Shown: positions 17,466 through 27,040 of the stretch, piece after piece
How positions within the stretch are numbered: the first letter of the stretch is position 1
Layout of the letters: every line of letters begins with the position of its first letter
From: Vogesella sp. LIG4
Lineage (GTDB): Bacteria > Pseudomonadota > Gammaproteobacteria > Burkholderiales > Chromobacteriaceae
Length of the DNA: 64,000 nt
NCBI RefSeq assembly: GCF_900090205.1
Contig: NZ_LT607802.1
Location: 347,858-411,857, forward strand
Direction of reading: 5' to 3'
Translations under genes and position numbers: made by a program
Notes under the pieces: model-generated
Told to the model about the DNA's origin: nothing
Seen by the model: the letters and a program-made list of their open reading frames with translations, nothing else
Database searches by the model: none

Positions 17466-18038
17466 TCAGCCGGGCTGCTGCCCCTGCTCCAGCAAGGCCA
17501 GCCGCTTGTCGAAGCGGTCGGCCGCCTCGCGCAGCTCGTCCACCGCCGCCACGAAGCCGGCCACATCCTGCTTCCTGGCCAGCAGCGGCGCTTCCTCGCG
17601 CAGGTGCTCGATCCAGTTTTCCAGCAGACGGCCGCCGATCTCGCCCTTGATGCCGAACAGGCCGCGCACGAAGCCCTGCACTCGGTTGGCGGCCACGTCG
17701 CCCACCACCCGCGACAGGTCCTCGGTGGCATCCCACTGCAGGCGGCGCACGATGCGGCCAACCTCGGTGGCCAGCTCGGTGTCGCCTTCCAGCACGATGT
17801 CGGCCAGCGCCGGCTCGCGCCCGGCCAGCTGCGCCAGCGCCACGCCATGCTTGAGGCGCAGCCGCGCTTCCGGCTCGCCCTCGCAGGCGGCCAGCCAGCC
17901 ATCGGCGGTGACCACCCCGGCCAGGTCGAACGGCGGCAGGGTGACAGCGATGCGGCGCCCGGCATGCAGCGCCAGGTCGGCACGCACCTCCGGGTGCTGG
18001 TTCAACAGATGATTGAAGGCTGCGATGCGCAAACCCAT
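17466..18038 (-). CDS. ubiJ: Ubiquinone biosynthesis accessory factor UbiJ (SCP2 domain)
   Basis: A 190-residue SCP2-like lipid-binding protein that helps organise the cytosolic Ubi complex. The N-terminal helix with NHLLNQHPEVRADL, the SCP2 strands and the helical C-terminal region (about 145-185) fit UbiJ. AAGGATA stands before ATG 18038. In E. coli the order is ubiE-ubiJ-ubiB; here two unrelated envelope genes separate ubiE from ubiJ. Low sequence conservation in this family leaves some doubt, but context supports the call. Confidence 0.85.
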   Translation of the reverse strand: MGLRIAAFNHLLNQHPEVRADLALHAGRRIAVTLPPFDLAGVVTADGWLAACEGEPEARLRLKHGVALAQLAGREPALADIVLEGDTELATEVGRIVRRLQWDATEDLSRVVGDVAANRVQGFVRGLFGIKGEIGGRLLENWIEHLREEAPLLARKQDVAGFVAAVDELREAADRFDKRLALLEQGQQPG

Positions 18039-18147
18039 GCTCAGTATCCTTGCCTGTTCAGACAATAAGAGTACGCCGGCACCATGCTGCGACACCGGCT
18101 TGCCAGGCAGCTAGCCTACCATCGGCAGCGCTGCCTGCGGCCAGGCG

Positions 18148-18222
18148 GCTGACAAAGTGCTTCGATTAAACTTTACCGGACCCGGCAAAGCCGCTTTCGC
18201 GATGCGAAAGGACTTTGTCAGC
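18148..18222. repeat. 75-bp inverted-repeat element centred on GGACCCGGCAAAGCCG
   Basis: Terminal repeats GCTGACAAAGT (18148-18158) and its exact complement (18212-18222) enclose TTTACCGGACCCGGCAAAGC and a CTTTCGC/GCGAAAG hairpin. The left part is closely similar to the complement of 27720-27765 and shares its core with the tandem repeat at 11620. Confidence 0.75.
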
Positions 18223-18269
18223 ACTCAGCAGCCGGCACTGCCGGCTGTCAGGCTAACTTTACGCGGCGC

Positions 18270-18938
18270 TTATTGCACCACCGGTACGATGTGGATTTCC
18301 ACGCGGCGGTTCAGCTGCTTGCCGGCTTCGGTGTTGTTGTCGGCGCGCGGGCGGCTGGAGCCGTAACCGATAGCCTGCATGCGCTCCTGCTGCACGCCAT
18401 GCGCCTGCAGGTATTGCTCTACCGCAGCGGCGCGCTGCTCGGACAGCGGCTGGTTGATGCGGTCGTTGCCGGAAGCATCGGTGTGGCCTTCGATATCCAG
18501 CGTGGTCTTGCCGTATTTCTTCACGATGGCGGAGATGGTATCCAGCGTCGGCAGGAAGCCGCCCTTCAGTGCGGAGGAGCCGCTATCGAATGCGGTGGAG
18601 GAGGTCATCACCACGGTCAGGCTCTTGTCGGCATTGCGCTGCAGTTCGATGGCACCGGCCTTGATCTGCGGCGCCAGCTGCTTTTCGAAGTCCTTGGCCT
18701 GGTTGTCCATATAGGTGCCCACGGCATAGCCGGCCAGGCCGCCACCCACGGCACCGATGATGGCGCCCTTGGTGCGGTCCTTCTTGCTGGATACGGCTGC
18801 ACCCAGCACCGCGCCGCCGGCCACGCCGATGGCGGTACCGATCTGGCTGCTGGAATACTGGCTGTTGGCACAGCCGGCGGCCAGCAGTGCGGCGGACAGT
18901 ACGGTGATCAGGGATGCGGTGGAAACACGCTTGTTCAT
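18270..18938 (-). CDS. OmpA family outer-membrane lipoprotein (YiaD-like)
   Basis: A 222-residue lipoprotein: signal peptide with lipobox LAAGC at about 19-23, a glycine-zipper region (about 33-75, GVAGGAVLGAAV and GAIIGAVGGGLAGYAVG), and a C-terminal OmpA peptidoglycan-binding domain (IEGHTDASGNDRINQPLSEQ at about 150-170). It is likely anchored in the outer membrane and attached to peptidoglycan. Domain order and length match the E. coli YiaD type. It has gaps of 125 bases upstream and about 230 downstream, so it may be transcribed alone. Confidence 0.92.
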   Translation of the reverse strand: MNKRVSTASLITVLSAALLAAGCANSQYSSSQIGTAIGVAGGAVLGAAVSSKKDRTKGAIIGAVGGGLAGYAVGTYMDNQAKDFEKQLAPQIKAGAIELQRNADKSLTVVMTSSTAFDSGSSALKGGFLPTLDTISAIVKKYGKTTLDIEGHTDASGNDRINQPLSEQRAAAVEQYLQAHGVQQERMQAIGYGSSRPRADNNTEAGKQLNRRVEIHIVPVVQ

Positions 18939-19063
18939 TACTTGTTACTCCATGGTGGGATAGAAAATGGAAAGCCCGGCACGGGTCTGCGACACGCGAG
19001 GAATATGGCGGTGAAACGCGGCAGGCAATGCGCGGGGCACCGGTCTGCCGTGGATGCAGGCGT

Positions 19064-19582
19064 TCAGCCCGCGTGCCAGCACCAGTGCCAGGGTTCGTAC
19101 AGATAGCCGCTGCTGTTGCCGGCCGGGTAGCTCAGGCGAAAGCCGAACTCGCCGGCATGGGCCAGCAGCCAGGCAAACGCCGCGGTGGTGTCAAACGCCT
19201 GCTCCAGCACTGGCGAGCCCGGCGTGCCGATGTCGATGGCACGGCCACTATGGTGCTCGCTGAAGCCCGGTGCGGCGCTGACCTGCAGGATGACGTCCAG
19301 CGTCTGGCCGCGCGCCAGCTTGGCGGCAACGATTTCATGCTGGCGCTGGATGCTGCGGTAGGCGGACACCAGGAACAGGGTCACGCCATCGGCAGCCGCC
19401 GCCGCGCGCAGCTGCTGCCATGCGGCAGCGGCCGGCGCAATCAGTTCGAAGATTCTTCCGGCGTCGTTGCTGTCCGCCACGACCAGCGCGTCCGGCTCGG
19501 CATACTCCCGCAGGCCGCGTGCGGCCAACGTTTGCGGATCGATGCCCAGCTCGGCCAGGCGGGCGGCCAGCTCCGGCGTCAT
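19064..19582 (-). CDS. M15 family D-alanyl-D-alanine carboxypeptidase (VanY-like)
   Basis: A 172-residue zinc peptidase domain. The zinc ligands are in HHSGRAID (HxxxxxxD near residue 135) and EPWHW near the C-terminus, with SAYRSIQRQ supplying the usual arginine. No signal peptide is visible, which is odd for a peptidoglycan peptidase; the protein starts directly with a small helical region. Its ATG overlaps the ubiE stop (ATGA), so it is translated from the ubiE transcript. Whether it works in the cytoplasm or leaves by another route is unclear. Confidence 0.85.
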   Translation of the reverse strand: MTPELAARLAELGIDPQTLAARGLREYAEPDALVVADSNDAGRIFELIAPAAAAWQQLRAAAAADGVTLFLVSAYRSIQRQHEIVAAKLARGQTLDVILQVSAAPGFSEHHSGRAIDIGTPGSPVLEQAFDTTAAFAWLLAHAGEFGFRLSYPAGNSSGYLYEPWHWCWHAG

Positions 19583-20313
19583 CAGAACTTCACGCCCTTG
19601 TGCAGCGCGACCACGCCACCGGTCATGTTGTGGTAGTCAACGCGGCCGAAGCCGGCGTCCAGCATCATCTGCTTCAGGGTTTCCTGGTCCGGGTGCATGC
19701 GGATGGATTCCGCCAGGTACTGGTAGCTGTCGGCATCGCCGGCCACCATCTTGCCCATGATGGGCAGCGCCTTGAACGAGTAGAAATCGTAGAACGGCGA
19801 CAGCGGCTTCCATACCTTGGAAAACTCCAGCACGAACAACTTGCCGCCCGGCTTGAGCACGCGGCACATTTCCTTCAGCGCCGCGTCCTTGTGCGTCATG
19901 TTGCGCAGGCCGAAGGCCACCGACACCGCATTGAAGTAATTGTCCGGGAACGGCAGCTTTTCGGCATCGGCCAGCGATACCGGCAGCATCATGCCTTCGT
20001 CCAGCAGGCGGTCGCGGCCCACGGTCAGCATCGAGCTGTTGATGTCGGTGAGCCACACTTCGCCGCTCTTGCCCACCCGCTTGGCCCAGCCGCGCGCCAG
20101 GTCGCCGGTGCCGCCGGCAATGTCCAGCACCTTGTCGCCGGAGCGCACGCCGGAGGTGGTGAGCGTGAAGTGCTTCCACACGCGATGCAGGCCGCCGGAC
20201 ATCAGATCGTTCATCACGTCGTATTTCTGCGCCACCGAGTGGAATACCTCGGCCACCTTGCCGGCCTTTTCGCTTTCTTCGACGTTCTGATAACCAAAGT
20301 GGGTCTTGCTCAT
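19582..20313 (-). CDS. ubiE: Demethylubiquinol/demethylmenaquinol C-methyltransferase UbiE
   Basis: A 243-residue SAM-dependent methyltransferase of the ubiquinone pathway. The N-terminal [20 protein letters not shown] region, the SAM motif [12 protein letters not shown] and the [12 protein letters not shown] signature are diagnostic. It starts two bases after the DUF971 stop and overlaps the M15 peptidase gene. ubiJ and ubiB follow further downstream on the same strand, so the Ubi genes are split here. Confidence 0.97.
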   Translation of the reverse strand: MSKTHFGYQNVEESEKAGKVAEVFHSVAQKYDVMNDLMSGGLHRVWKHFTLTTSGVRSGDKVLDIAGGTGDLARGWAKRVGKSGEVWLTDINSSMLTVGRDRLLDEGMMLPVSLADAEKLPFPDNYFNAVSVAFGLRNMTHKDAALKEMCRVLKPGGKLFVLEFSKVWKPLSPFYDFYSFKALPIMGKMVAGDADSYQYLAESIRMHPDQETLKQMMLDAGFGRVDYHNMTGGVVALHKGVKF

Positions 20314-20315
20314 GT

Positions 20316-20687
20316 CTACTCCCTGCTCGCGCCAGCGGCGGCGAGGCGATTCAGATAATCCTGCCAGTACTGGTCGTGCTTCACGCCCAGCTCGTATAGA
20401 TAAGCCCAGCTGTACAGCCCGCTGTCGTGCCCGTCGCTGAACACGATCTTCAGTGCGTAGTGCCCCACCGGCTCCAGCGCGGTAATGGCCACCTGCTTCT
20501 TGCCCACCTGCAGCACCTCGTTGCCCACGCCGTGGCCGCGCACTTCGGCGGACGGCGAGTACACCCGCAGGTATTCGGCCGCCAGGCTGAAGCTGGCGCC
20601 ATCGTCGTAGGCGACCTCCAGCTGCTGCGATACCGCGTGCAGCTTGATTTCCACCGGGTTGGCAGAATATGCAGACTGTCCTGACAT
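20316..20687 (-). CDS. DUF971 protein (gamma-butyrobetaine hydroxylase-like N-terminal domain)
   Basis: A 123-residue protein consisting of a DUF971 domain. [25 protein letters not shown] and [12 protein letters not shown] are the family hallmarks. Relatives occur at the N-terminus of gamma-butyrobetaine hydroxylases and in iron-sulfur carriers; stand-alone bacterial members next to ubiE are common and have no settled function. The start is ambiguous among ATG 20687, 20693 and 20702; 20687 gives the usual length and has a weak GAAAGA before it. Confidence 0.85.
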   Translation of the reverse strand: MSGQSAYSANPVEIKLHAVSQQLEVAYDDGASFSLAAEYLRVYSPSAEVRGHGVGNEVLQVGKKQVAITALEPVGHYALKIVFSDGHDSGLYSWAYLYELGVKHDQYWQDYLNRLAAAGASRE

Positions 20688-20722
20688 GGTCATATCTTTC
20701 ATGAAATTCAATAACCGCCTAC

Positions 20723-20962
20723 TCATCCCATAATGACGCTGGGAAACTGCATGACAGTCCCAACAACAATCAGAGAAATCGCCAATCGCTGCTTACACAA
20801 CATCCGGCGATTATTTTGTTTCAGCTCATTAAGCAATGCGTCATTCATCCATACACCCGGCGCGTACCCGCCCGGACTTCCCCGCCATAGCAATACAGTC
20901 CCAACACCCACCAAACACATGCCGAACATCGTCATCGACTTAAGCAGAAGTTGGAGGGACAT
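20723..20962 (-). CDS. Small two-helix membrane protein of unknown function
   Basis: A 79-residue protein with two predicted membrane helices (about 9-26 and 61-76) joined by a polar segment with ELKQNNRRMLCKQR. ATG 20962 has AAGGAT 11 bases upstream and lies five bases after the queA stop, so it is likely coupled to queA. I do not recognise a family. Its frame continues upstream through queA, but only this part has protein-like composition. An antisense frame over the same bases lacks a ribosome site. Confidence 0.65.
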   Translation of the reverse strand: MSLQLLLKSMTMFGMCLVGVGTVLLWRGSPGGYAPGVWMNDALLNELKQNNRRMLCKQRLAISLIVVGTVMQFPSVIMG

Positions 20963-20967
20963 GAGGA

Positions 20968-21990
20968 CTAATCCTTGCGTGTCAGCAGCATGGCATCGCC
21001 ATAGCTGAAGAACTTGTAGCCGTGTGTCACCGCGTGCGCGTAGGCGCCGCGAATCTCGTCGTAGCCGGCAAACGCCGACACCAGCATCAGCAGCGTGGAC
21101 TTTGGCAGGTGGAAGTTGGTCAGCAACTTGTCCACCACCTGGAAGCGGAAACCGGGGGTAATGAAGATGTCGGTTTCGCCGCGCCCGGCTTTCAGGCCGC
21201 CATCGCGGGCGGCGGATTCCAGCGCACGCATGCTGGTGGTGCCCACCGCCAGCACCTTGCGCCCGGCGGCATGCGCGGCGTGGATGGCATCCACCGTGCC
21301 CTGCGGCACTTCGTAGATTTCGCTGTGCATCTTGTGCTCGGCGATATTGTCCACCCGCACCGGCTGGAAGGTGCCGGCGCCCACGTGCAGGGTAACGTGG
21401 CACAGCTGCACGCCCTTGTCGCGCAGCTGCTGCAGCATGGCATCGGTAAAGTGCAGGCCGGCGGTAGGCGCAGCTACCGCGCCCTGCTCGCGCGCATATA
21501 CCGTCTGGTAGCGCTCGTCGTCGTCGGCATCGGTATCGCGGGCAATATAAGGAGGCAGCGGCAGCTTGCCGGACGCCTCCAGGATATCGAATACGTTGGC
21601 CGCATCCAGAAACTTCAGATGGAACAGCTCGTCGGCGCGCGCCACCATTTCCGCCTGCCAGCGGCCGGCAAAGATGATGCGAGTGCCCGGCTTGGGCGAC
21701 TTGCTGGCGCGCACATGCGCCAGCACTTCGTGCTCGTTCAGCACGCGCTCCACCAGCGCCTCCACCTTGCCGCCGCTGTCTTTTTCGCCGAACAGCCGCG
21801 CCTTGATCACGCGGGTGTCGTTGAACACCATCACGTCGCCGGCCTGCAGCTGGTCGGCAAACTCGGTAAAGCGGCTGTCCTGCGGCGTATGGCCGTGCAC
21901 CAGCAGCAGGCGGCTGCTGCCGCGCTCGGCCGGCGGGTGCTGGGCGATCAGCTCGTCCGGCAGGTGGTAGTCGAAATCTGAAACGTGCAT
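20968..21990 (-). CDS. queA: S-adenosylmethionine:tRNA ribosyltransferase-isomerase QueA
   Basis: A 340-residue enzyme that adds the cyclopentenyl ring of queuosine to tRNA. The N-terminal [14 protein letters not shown], the [12 protein letters not shown] motif, APTAGLHFT and the C-terminal [16 protein letters not shown] are diagnostic. TTG 22008 is in frame, but ATG 21990 with AGAAG before it is the better start. It carries a decamer copy at 21595-21604. The rest of the queuosine pathway is not in the window. Confidence 0.96.
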   Translation of the reverse strand: MHVSDFDYHLPDELIAQHPPAERGSSRLLLVHGHTPQDSRFTEFADQLQAGDVMVFNDTRVIKARLFGEKDSGGKVEALVERVLNEHEVLAHVRASKSPKPGTRIIFAGRWQAEMVARADELFHLKFLDAANVFDILEASGKLPLPPYIARDTDADDDERYQTVYAREQGAVAAPTAGLHFTDAMLQQLRDKGVQLCHVTLHVGAGTFQPVRVDNIAEHKMHSEIYEVPQGTVDAIHAAHAAGRKVLAVGTTSMRALESAARDGGLKAGRGETDIFITPGFRFQVVDKLLTNFHLPKSTLLMLVSAFAGYDEIRGAYAHAVTHGYKFFSYGDAMLLTRKD

Positions 21991-22182
21991 GTGAAGCTTC
22001 TGGTTCAATTAACCGCGGGATTATACCTTTTGCCTGCTGCAGCGCGCCAACCGCTGCAACTTGCCCTGGATCAAGCCGGCCCGAACGGACAGGCACACGC
22101 AGGCGACAAGCTCGTTACAATGCCCGGCGTCAAGTAGTGCTTTCACTCGAAGCCGCAGCATTTTACCAACAGCAGCGCCTCG

Positions 22183-22196
22183 CAAACGATTGTTTG
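22183..22196. promoter_or_regulatory. 14-bp palindrome CAAAC-N4-GTTTG upstream of aroQ-accBC
   Basis: CAAACGATTGTTTG, 76 bases before the aroQ start. It fits the published PsrA (TetR family, Pseudomonas) motif G/CAAAC-N2-4-GTTTG/C. A second site of the same form lies at 53436-53449. Confidence 0.5.
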
Positions 22197-22271
22197 AAAT
22201 GTGGCAATTGCTGGACATCTTGCTGCCAATTGCGGCAAACTCGCGGCCATATCAAAACAGGGACCAACACC

Positions 22272-22721
22272 TTGACCCGAAAAATCCTCGTGCTGCACGG
22301 CCCCAATCTGAATCTTCTCGGACTGCGCGAGCCCCAGCACTATGGCCGGGACACCCTGGATGACATCAATACCCGACTGCGTGAGCAGGCCACGGCTGGC
22401 GGCTTCGAACTGGATGTTCTGCAAAGCAATGCCGAACATATCCTGATCGAACGCATCCATGCCTGCCTGACCGATGGTACGGCGATGATCATCATCAATC
22501 CGGCTGCCTTTACCCATACCAGTGTCGCCATCCGCGATGCAATTTCCGGGGTCAAGGTACCGTTTATCGAAGTCCACTTGTCCAACGTCCACGCCCGCGA
22601 GCCGTTCCGCCATCATTCGTATTTCTCCGATCTGGCGGTTGGCGTTATTTGCGGCCTGGGCGCTCATGGCTATGAGCTGGCCCTGGCCCACGCGATGAAG
22701 CGTCTGGCCACGCCGGCATAA
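22272..22721 (+). CDS. aroQ: Type II 3-dehydroquinate dehydratase
   Basis: A 149-residue dodecameric enzyme of the shikimate pathway. The N-terminal [17 protein letters not shown], the active-site Tyr in [16 protein letters not shown] and the [17 protein letters not shown] motif are all present. The start is probably TTG 22272 ([10 protein letters not shown]): no ATG lies near and AGGGA is about nine bases upstream. accB follows after 26 bases, the usual aroQ-accB-accC arrangement in proteobacteria. Confidence 0.93.
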   Translation: MTRKILVLHGPNLNLLGLREPQHYGRDTLDDINTRLREQATAGGFELDVLQSNAEHILIERIHACLTDGTAMIIINPAAFTHTSVAIRDAISGVKVPFIEVHLSNVHAREPFRHHSYFSDLAVGVICGLGAHGYELALAHAMKRLATPA

Positions 22722-22747
22722 CACCGAATAATTACCGAAGGAAAACC

Positions 22748-23209
22748 ATGGACCTGCGCAAACTGAAAAAGCTGATCGATCTCGTCGAGGAATCCGGCAT
22801 TGCTGAACTCGAAGTGACCGAGGGCGAAGAAAAAGTTCGCATCACCCGTGTCTCCGCCAATCACGCGATGGCAATGGCCCAGCCGATGCACTACCAGGTA
22901 GCGCCGCACATGGCCGCCGCCCCGGTAGCCGCCGCTGCAGCCCCGGTTGCCGAAGCCGCACCGGCCGCCGACATGAGCAAGGCGCAGAAATCCCCGATGG
23001 TGGGTACCTTCTATAGCAAGCCGAGCCCGGACGCCGAGGCATTCGTGAAAGTGGGCCAGACCGTCAACGCCGGCGACACCCTGTGCATCATCGAAGCCAT
23101 GAAGCTGATGAACGAGATCGAAGCCGAGCGTAGCGGCGTGGTGAAGGCCATTCTGGTGGAAAACGGCCAGCCGGTGGAATACGGCGAACCGCTGTTCATC
23201 ATCGAATAA
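22748..23209 (+). CDS. accB: Biotin carboxyl carrier protein of acetyl-CoA carboxylase
   Basis: A 153-residue protein that carries biotin between the carboxylase and transferase halves of acetyl-CoA carboxylase. N-terminal [18 protein letters not shown], an Ala/Pro-rich linker (about 55-75) and the biotinyl domain with [11 protein letters not shown], in which Lys119 is biotinylated. GAAGGA precedes the start. accC follows after 150 bases. Confidence 0.97.
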   Translation: MDLRKLKKLIDLVEESGIAELEVTEGEEKVRITRVSANHAMAMAQPMHYQVAPHMAAAPVAAAAAPVAEAAPAADMSKAQKSPMVGTFYSKPSPDAEAFVKVGQTVNAGDTLCIIEAMKLMNEIEAERSGVVKAILVENGQPVEYGEPLFIIE

Positions 23210-23236
23210 GCGGCCAACTTATAGAATACCGACGAC

Positions 23237-23266
23237 AGGGCACGACAAGGTGCCCTTTCCGTTTTT
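23237..23266 (+). terminator. Hairpin with T run between accB and accC
   Basis: Stem AGGGCAC/GTGCCCT (23237-23243 with 23250-23256) followed by a T-rich tail ending in five T residues. A second possible stem AACCCCC/GGGGGTT spans 23303-23340. The pair could attenuate transcription into accC. Confidence 0.55.
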
Positions 23267-23358
23267 GACGTGTTGTTAGGGCTGCCAGAACAGCCCGGGC
23301 TGAACCCCCTGTCGCGCAAGCGCACCTGAGCCGGGGGGTTTTGCCGGGAGAAGCGAAC

Positions 23359-24714
23359 ATGTTTGAAAAGATCCTCATCGCCAACCGTGGCGAAATTGCG
23401 CTGCGCATCCAGCGTGCCTGCCGCGAAATGGGCATCAAGACCGTGGTGGTGCACTCCGAAGCCGACCGTGACGCCAAGTACGTGAAACTGGCCGACGAGT
23501 CGGTGTGCATCGGCCCGGCACCATCCGGCCAGAGCTACCTGAACGTGCCGGCGCTGATCGCCGCTGCCGAGGTAACCGATGCCCAGGCCATCCACCCGGG
23601 CTACGGCTTCCTGTCGGAAAACGCCGACTTCGCCGAGCGCGTGGAGCAATCCGGTTTCGTGTTCATCGGCCCGCGCCCGGAAACCATCCGCATGATGGGC
23701 GACAAGGTATCGGCCAAGCACGCCATGATCGAAGCCGGCGTGCCCACCGTACCGGGCTCCGACGGCGCGCTGCCGGACGACCCGAAGGAAATCACCAAGA
23801 TCGCCCGCAAGATCGGCTTCCCGGTGATCATCAAGGCCGCCGGTGGCGGTGGCGGCCGCGGCATGCGCGTGGTGCACACCGAAGCCGCGCTGATCAACTC
23901 GGTGAACATGACCCGTACCGAAGCCGGTGCCGCTTTCGGCAACCCCACCGTGTACATGGAAAAATTCCTGGAGCAGCCGCGCCACATCGAGATCCAGGTG
24001 CTGTCCGACGAACACGGCAATGCCGTGTACCTGGGCGAGCGCGACTGCTCGATGCAGCGCCGCCACCAGAAGATCATCGAAGAGGCGCCGGCACCGGGCA
24101 TTACCGCCGAGCAGCGCCAGAAGATCGGCGAAGCCTGCGCCGACGCCTGCCGCCGCATCGGCTACCGCGGCGCCGGTACCTTTGAATTCCTGTACGAGAA
24201 CGGCGAGTTCTACTTCATCGAGATGAACACCCGCGTACAGGTGGAACACCCGGTATCCGAGCTGATCACCGGCATCGACATCGTGCAGGAGCAGATTCGC
24301 ATCGCCTTCGGCGAGAAGCTGCACTTCAAGCAGGATCAGGTGGTGTTCAAGGGCCATGCCATGGAATGCCGCATCAACGCGGAAGACCCGTTCAATTTCA
24401 TTCCGTCGCCGGGCAAGATCGAAAGCTACCACCCGGCCGGCGGCCCGGGCATCCGCATCGATTCGCACATTTACCAGGGCTACACCATTCCGCCGCACTA
24501 TGATTCCATGATCGGCAAGCTCATCGCCTACGGCGACACCCGCGAGCAGGCCATGGCCCGCATGCGCGTCGCGCTGTCGGAAATGGTGATCACCGGTATC
24601 AAGACCAACATCCCGCTGCATCAGGAACTGTTCCTGGACGCTGCGTTCCGCCAGGGCGGCACCAGCATCCACTATCTGGAAGAGCGCCTGTCGCAGATGA
24701 AGAAAGGCAGCTGA
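23359..24714 (+). CDS. accC: Biotin carboxylase subunit of acetyl-CoA carboxylase
   Basis: A 451-residue ATP-grasp enzyme that carboxylates the biotin of AccB. The N-terminus [17 protein letters not shown], the glycine-rich ATP loop GGGGGRGMR, the [12 protein letters not shown] active-site motif and the C-terminal domain are complete. ATG 23359 with GGGAG upstream is preferred to TTG 23341. prmA starts four bases after the stop. Confidence 0.98.
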   Translation: MFEKILIANRGEIALRIQRACREMGIKTVVVHSEADRDAKYVKLADESVCIGPAPSGQSYLNVPALIAAAEVTDAQAIHPGYGFLSENADFAERVEQSGFVFIGPRPETIRMMGDKVSAKHAMIEAGVPTVPGSDGALPDDPKEITKIARKIGFPVIIKAAGGGGGRGMRVVHTEAALINSVNMTRTEAGAAFGNPTVYMEKFLEQPRHIEIQVLSDEHGNAVYLGERDCSMQRRHQKIIEEAPAPGITAEQRQKIGEACADACRRIGYRGAGTFEFLYENGEFYFIEMNTRVQVEHPVSELITGIDIVQEQIRIAFGEKLHFKQDQVVFKGHAMECRINAEDPFNFIPSPGKIESYHPAGGPGIRIDSHIYQGYTIPPHYDSMIGKLIAYGDTREQAMARMRVALSEMVITGIKTNIPLHQELFLDAAFRQGGTSIHYLEERLSQMKKGS

Positions 24715-24717
24715 CAC

Positions 24718-25605
24718 ATGCCCTGGCTGCAAGCCACCATCCAGGCCGATTCGGCCATTGCCGAGAAACTGGCCGACGCCCTGATGGACGTCGGTGCGTT
24801 GTCGGCTACCATCGAAGACGCGCTGGCCGGCACCGCTGCCGAGCAGCCCATCTTCGGTGAGCCGGGCGAGCCGGTAGACCAGCTGTGGAGCCACAGCCTG
24901 ATCAACACCCTGTTCGCCGAAGATGCCGACGTGGCACTGCTGATCACCGCTGCGGCCAACGATTGCCGCATCCCGGTACCGCAGTACCACTTGAGCCGCG
25001 TGGAAGAGCAGGACTGGGTGCGCCTGACACAGAGCCAGTTCGACCCGATCCGCATCTCAGACCGGCTGTGGATCACCCCCACCTGGCACGTATCGCCGGA
25101 CCCGGCTGCCATCAACCTGCAGCTGGACCCGGGCCTGGCATTCGGCACCGGCAGCCACCCCACTACCCGCCTGTGCCTGCAATGGCTGGATAGCAATATC
25201 AAGGGCGGCGAAAGCGTACTCGACTACGGCTGCGGCTCCGGCATTCTGGCGATTGCCGCCATGAAGCTGGGCGCCGGCCACACCCGCGGCATCGATATCG
25301 ATGCCCAGGCAGTGCGCGCCAGCATCGACAACGCGGCACAGAACGGCGTGACCGGCGACTTCGGCCTGCCGCACAGCCTGCAGAGCGGTGAATACGACGT
25401 GGTAGTGGCCAATATCCTGGCCAACCCGCTGCGCATGCTGGGCGAATTACTGGCTAGCCACGTGAAAACCGGTGGTAAAATCGTGCTCTCCGGCATCCTG
25501 GCCGAACAGGCCGACGAACTGTCCGCCATCTACGCGCAGTGGTTCGACATGGAACCGGCAGTCTTCGATGAAGGCTGGACCCGCCTGACCGGCAGCAAGC
25601 GCTGA
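24718..25605 (+). CDS. prmA: Ribosomal protein L11 methyltransferase
   Basis: A 295-residue SAM-dependent enzyme that trimethylates ribosomal protein L11. The SAM motif LDYGCGSGILAIAA (near residue 165), FGTGSHPTTRLCL and VVANILANPLRML are diagnostic. Its position directly after accC is conserved in many proteobacteria. A terminator follows 23 bases after the stop. Confidence 0.96.
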   Translation: MPWLQATIQADSAIAEKLADALMDVGALSATIEDALAGTAAEQPIFGEPGEPVDQLWSHSLINTLFAEDADVALLITAAANDCRIPVPQYHLSRVEEQDWVRLTQSQFDPIRISDRLWITPTWHVSPDPAAINLQLDPGLAFGTGSHPTTRLCLQWLDSNIKGGESVLDYGCGSGILAIAAMKLGAGHTRGIDIDAQAVRASIDNAAQNGVTGDFGLPHSLQSGEYDVVVANILANPLRMLGELLASHVKTGGKIVLSGILAEQADELSAIYAQWFDMEPAVFDEGWTRLTGSKR

Positions 25606-25628
25606 TCGCTGCCAGTCAGCACGCACAG

Positions 25629-25658
25629 GGGCCGCCGGTAATACCAGCGGCCCTTTTT
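25629..25658 (+). terminator. Terminator after prmA
   Basis: Stem GGGCCGC/GCGGCCC (25629-25635 with 25647-25653), an 11-base loop and five T residues. Confidence 0.85.
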
Positions 25659-25711
25659 GCATGCCCGCGCCACGGTGCGGCCAACCTCAACCCGGCAAAA
25701 CAGACCCCGAC

Positions 25712-26935
25712 ATGAGCCATACCACGCAGTGCCCCGCCTGTCAGACCAAGTTCAAAGTCACCGACGCCCACCTGGCACTGGCCGGTGGCATGGTGCGCTG
25801 CGGCCGCTGCAATCATGTGTTCCACGCCCCCAGCCATATTGCCGCCGAGCAGGAGGCGCCCGCAGCGCCGGCCGCCACCCCGGCACAGCCGGTAACGCCA
25901 CCGGCGGCGCACGCTGCCGCAGCGGCCACGCCGGAAGACGACGACTTCGAGCTGGAGTTGCCCGACTTCCAGCCGGATGCCGCCGCGGCGCCGGCCGAAG
26001 CAGAGGCAGCTGCAGAAATACCGGCACCAGCGGCCAGCCCGCTGCCAGCCGCCACCATGCCGGAGGCAGCGGCAGACTTCGACCTGCCCGACTTCGATCT
26101 GCTGCGCCAGCATGACGTTGCCACCGAGGCGCCGGCGGATCACAGCATCGGCGCGGATTTCCGTGCCGCCGCCCAGGATGCGGAACAGAGCGCCGAACAG
26201 GGTGGTCACCAGCAACTGGCCGAATTCGAACAAGCGCTGGCCGCGGCACTGCGCCCGCACAAAGCCGGCGACACGCCGCAAAAACCCCTTGCCAGCAACC
26301 CCTTCGACGACACGGACAGCCCTGCCCCGCTGCAGGCGGCAGTGCCGTCGGACTGGCCGGCGGAAGACGAGGATGAACACGCGCCACCGCTGCCCGCCAT
26401 GGTGCCGGAGCGCGAACAGCCGCTGCCGCCGCAGGACGATACCCCCGGCCGCCCGTGGTGGCGCACCACGCTGCTGGCCTTGCTGGCGGTAGTGCTGCTG
26501 CTGTTGCTGCTGGCACAGGCACTGTTCATCAACCGTACCCGTGCCGCCGCCGAGCTGCCGGAGCTGCGTCCGCTGCTGGAAGCTGTCTGCAGCCACCTGG
26601 GCTGCAAGGTGCCGCTGCCCAGCGACCGCCAGCTGATCCGCACCGAATGGTCGGAACTGGCCTTCGTCCCCGGCCAGGACAAGCTGATCCAGCTCAACGC
26701 CACGCTGAAGAACCTGGCCGCCTACCCGCAGAACTACCCGCTGATGGAGCTGACCCTGAAGAATGGCAACGACCAGGTGCTGCTGCGCAAGGTGCTACAG
26801 CCACAACAATACCTGGCAACATCCGACTTCAAGCTCGGCCAGTTCAATGCCAACAGCGAGGTGAAGATCCAGCTGCGCATGGAAGTCACCGAGGGCAAGG
26901 CCCAGGGCTACAGCCTGGACTTCTACTACCCCTGA
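25712..26935 (+). CDS. DUF3426 membrane protein with N-terminal zinc ribbon
   Basis: A 407-residue protein. The N-terminus is an MJ0042-type zinc ribbon (CPAC at 7-10, CGRC near 28), followed by a long acidic, Ala/Pro-rich linker (about 45-245), one membrane helix (about 250-272, LLALLAVVLLLLLLAQALF) and a C-terminal DUF3426 domain (about 290-405). Such proteins are common in betaproteobacteria next to prmA; the function is unknown. The cytoplasmic zinc ribbon and periplasmic C-terminal domain suggest a signalling or assembly role, which is inference. ATG 25712 was chosen because the ribbon starts there. Confidence 0.88.
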   Translation: MSHTTQCPACQTKFKVTDAHLALAGGMVRCGRCNHVFHAPSHIAAEQEAPAAPAATPAQPVTPPAAHAAAAATPEDDDFELELPDFQPDAAAAPAEAEAAAEIPAPAASPLPAATMPEAAADFDLPDFDLLRQHDVATEAPADHSIGADFRAAAQDAEQSAEQGGHQQLAEFEQALAAALRPHKAGDTPQKPLASNPFDDTDSPAPLQAAVPSDWPAEDEDEHAPPLPAMVPEREQPLPPQDDTPGRPWWRTTLLALLAVVLLLLLLAQALFINRTRAAAELPELRPLLEAVCSHLGCKVPLPSDRQLIRTEWSELAFVPGQDKLIQLNATLKNLAAYPQNYPLMELTLKNGNDQVLLRKVLQPQQYLATSDFKLGQFNANSEVKIQLRMEVTEGKAQGYSLDFYYP

Positions 26936-26959
26936 GCGCGCACACCAGTTAGCCATGCA

Positions 26960-26989
26960 CAAGGTTGGCCGCGGCCAACCTTGCTTTTT
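26960..26989 (+). terminator. Terminator built from two overlapping decamer-like copies
   Basis: A 24-bp perfect palindrome (26960-26983; half AAGGTTGGCCGC with its complement, sharing the centre) followed by five T residues. It lies 25 bases after the DUF3426 stop. The repeat family thus supplies the terminator, as paired uptake sequences do in Neisseria. Confidence 0.88.
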
Positions 26990-27040
26990 ATGCAGCCTGG
27001 GCCACCATGAAAGGCAGGAAAACGCCTACAGGAGACCAGC

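Noticed and set aside
15963..18068. A 701-codon plus-strand open frame opposite ubiB and ubiJ
   Set aside because: It is antisense to two recognised genes and has the same shadow composition. Similar frames opposite priA (31487-33691), dppA (49140-50909), dppD/dppC (45901-47838) and accC (23011-24990) were rejected for the same reason.
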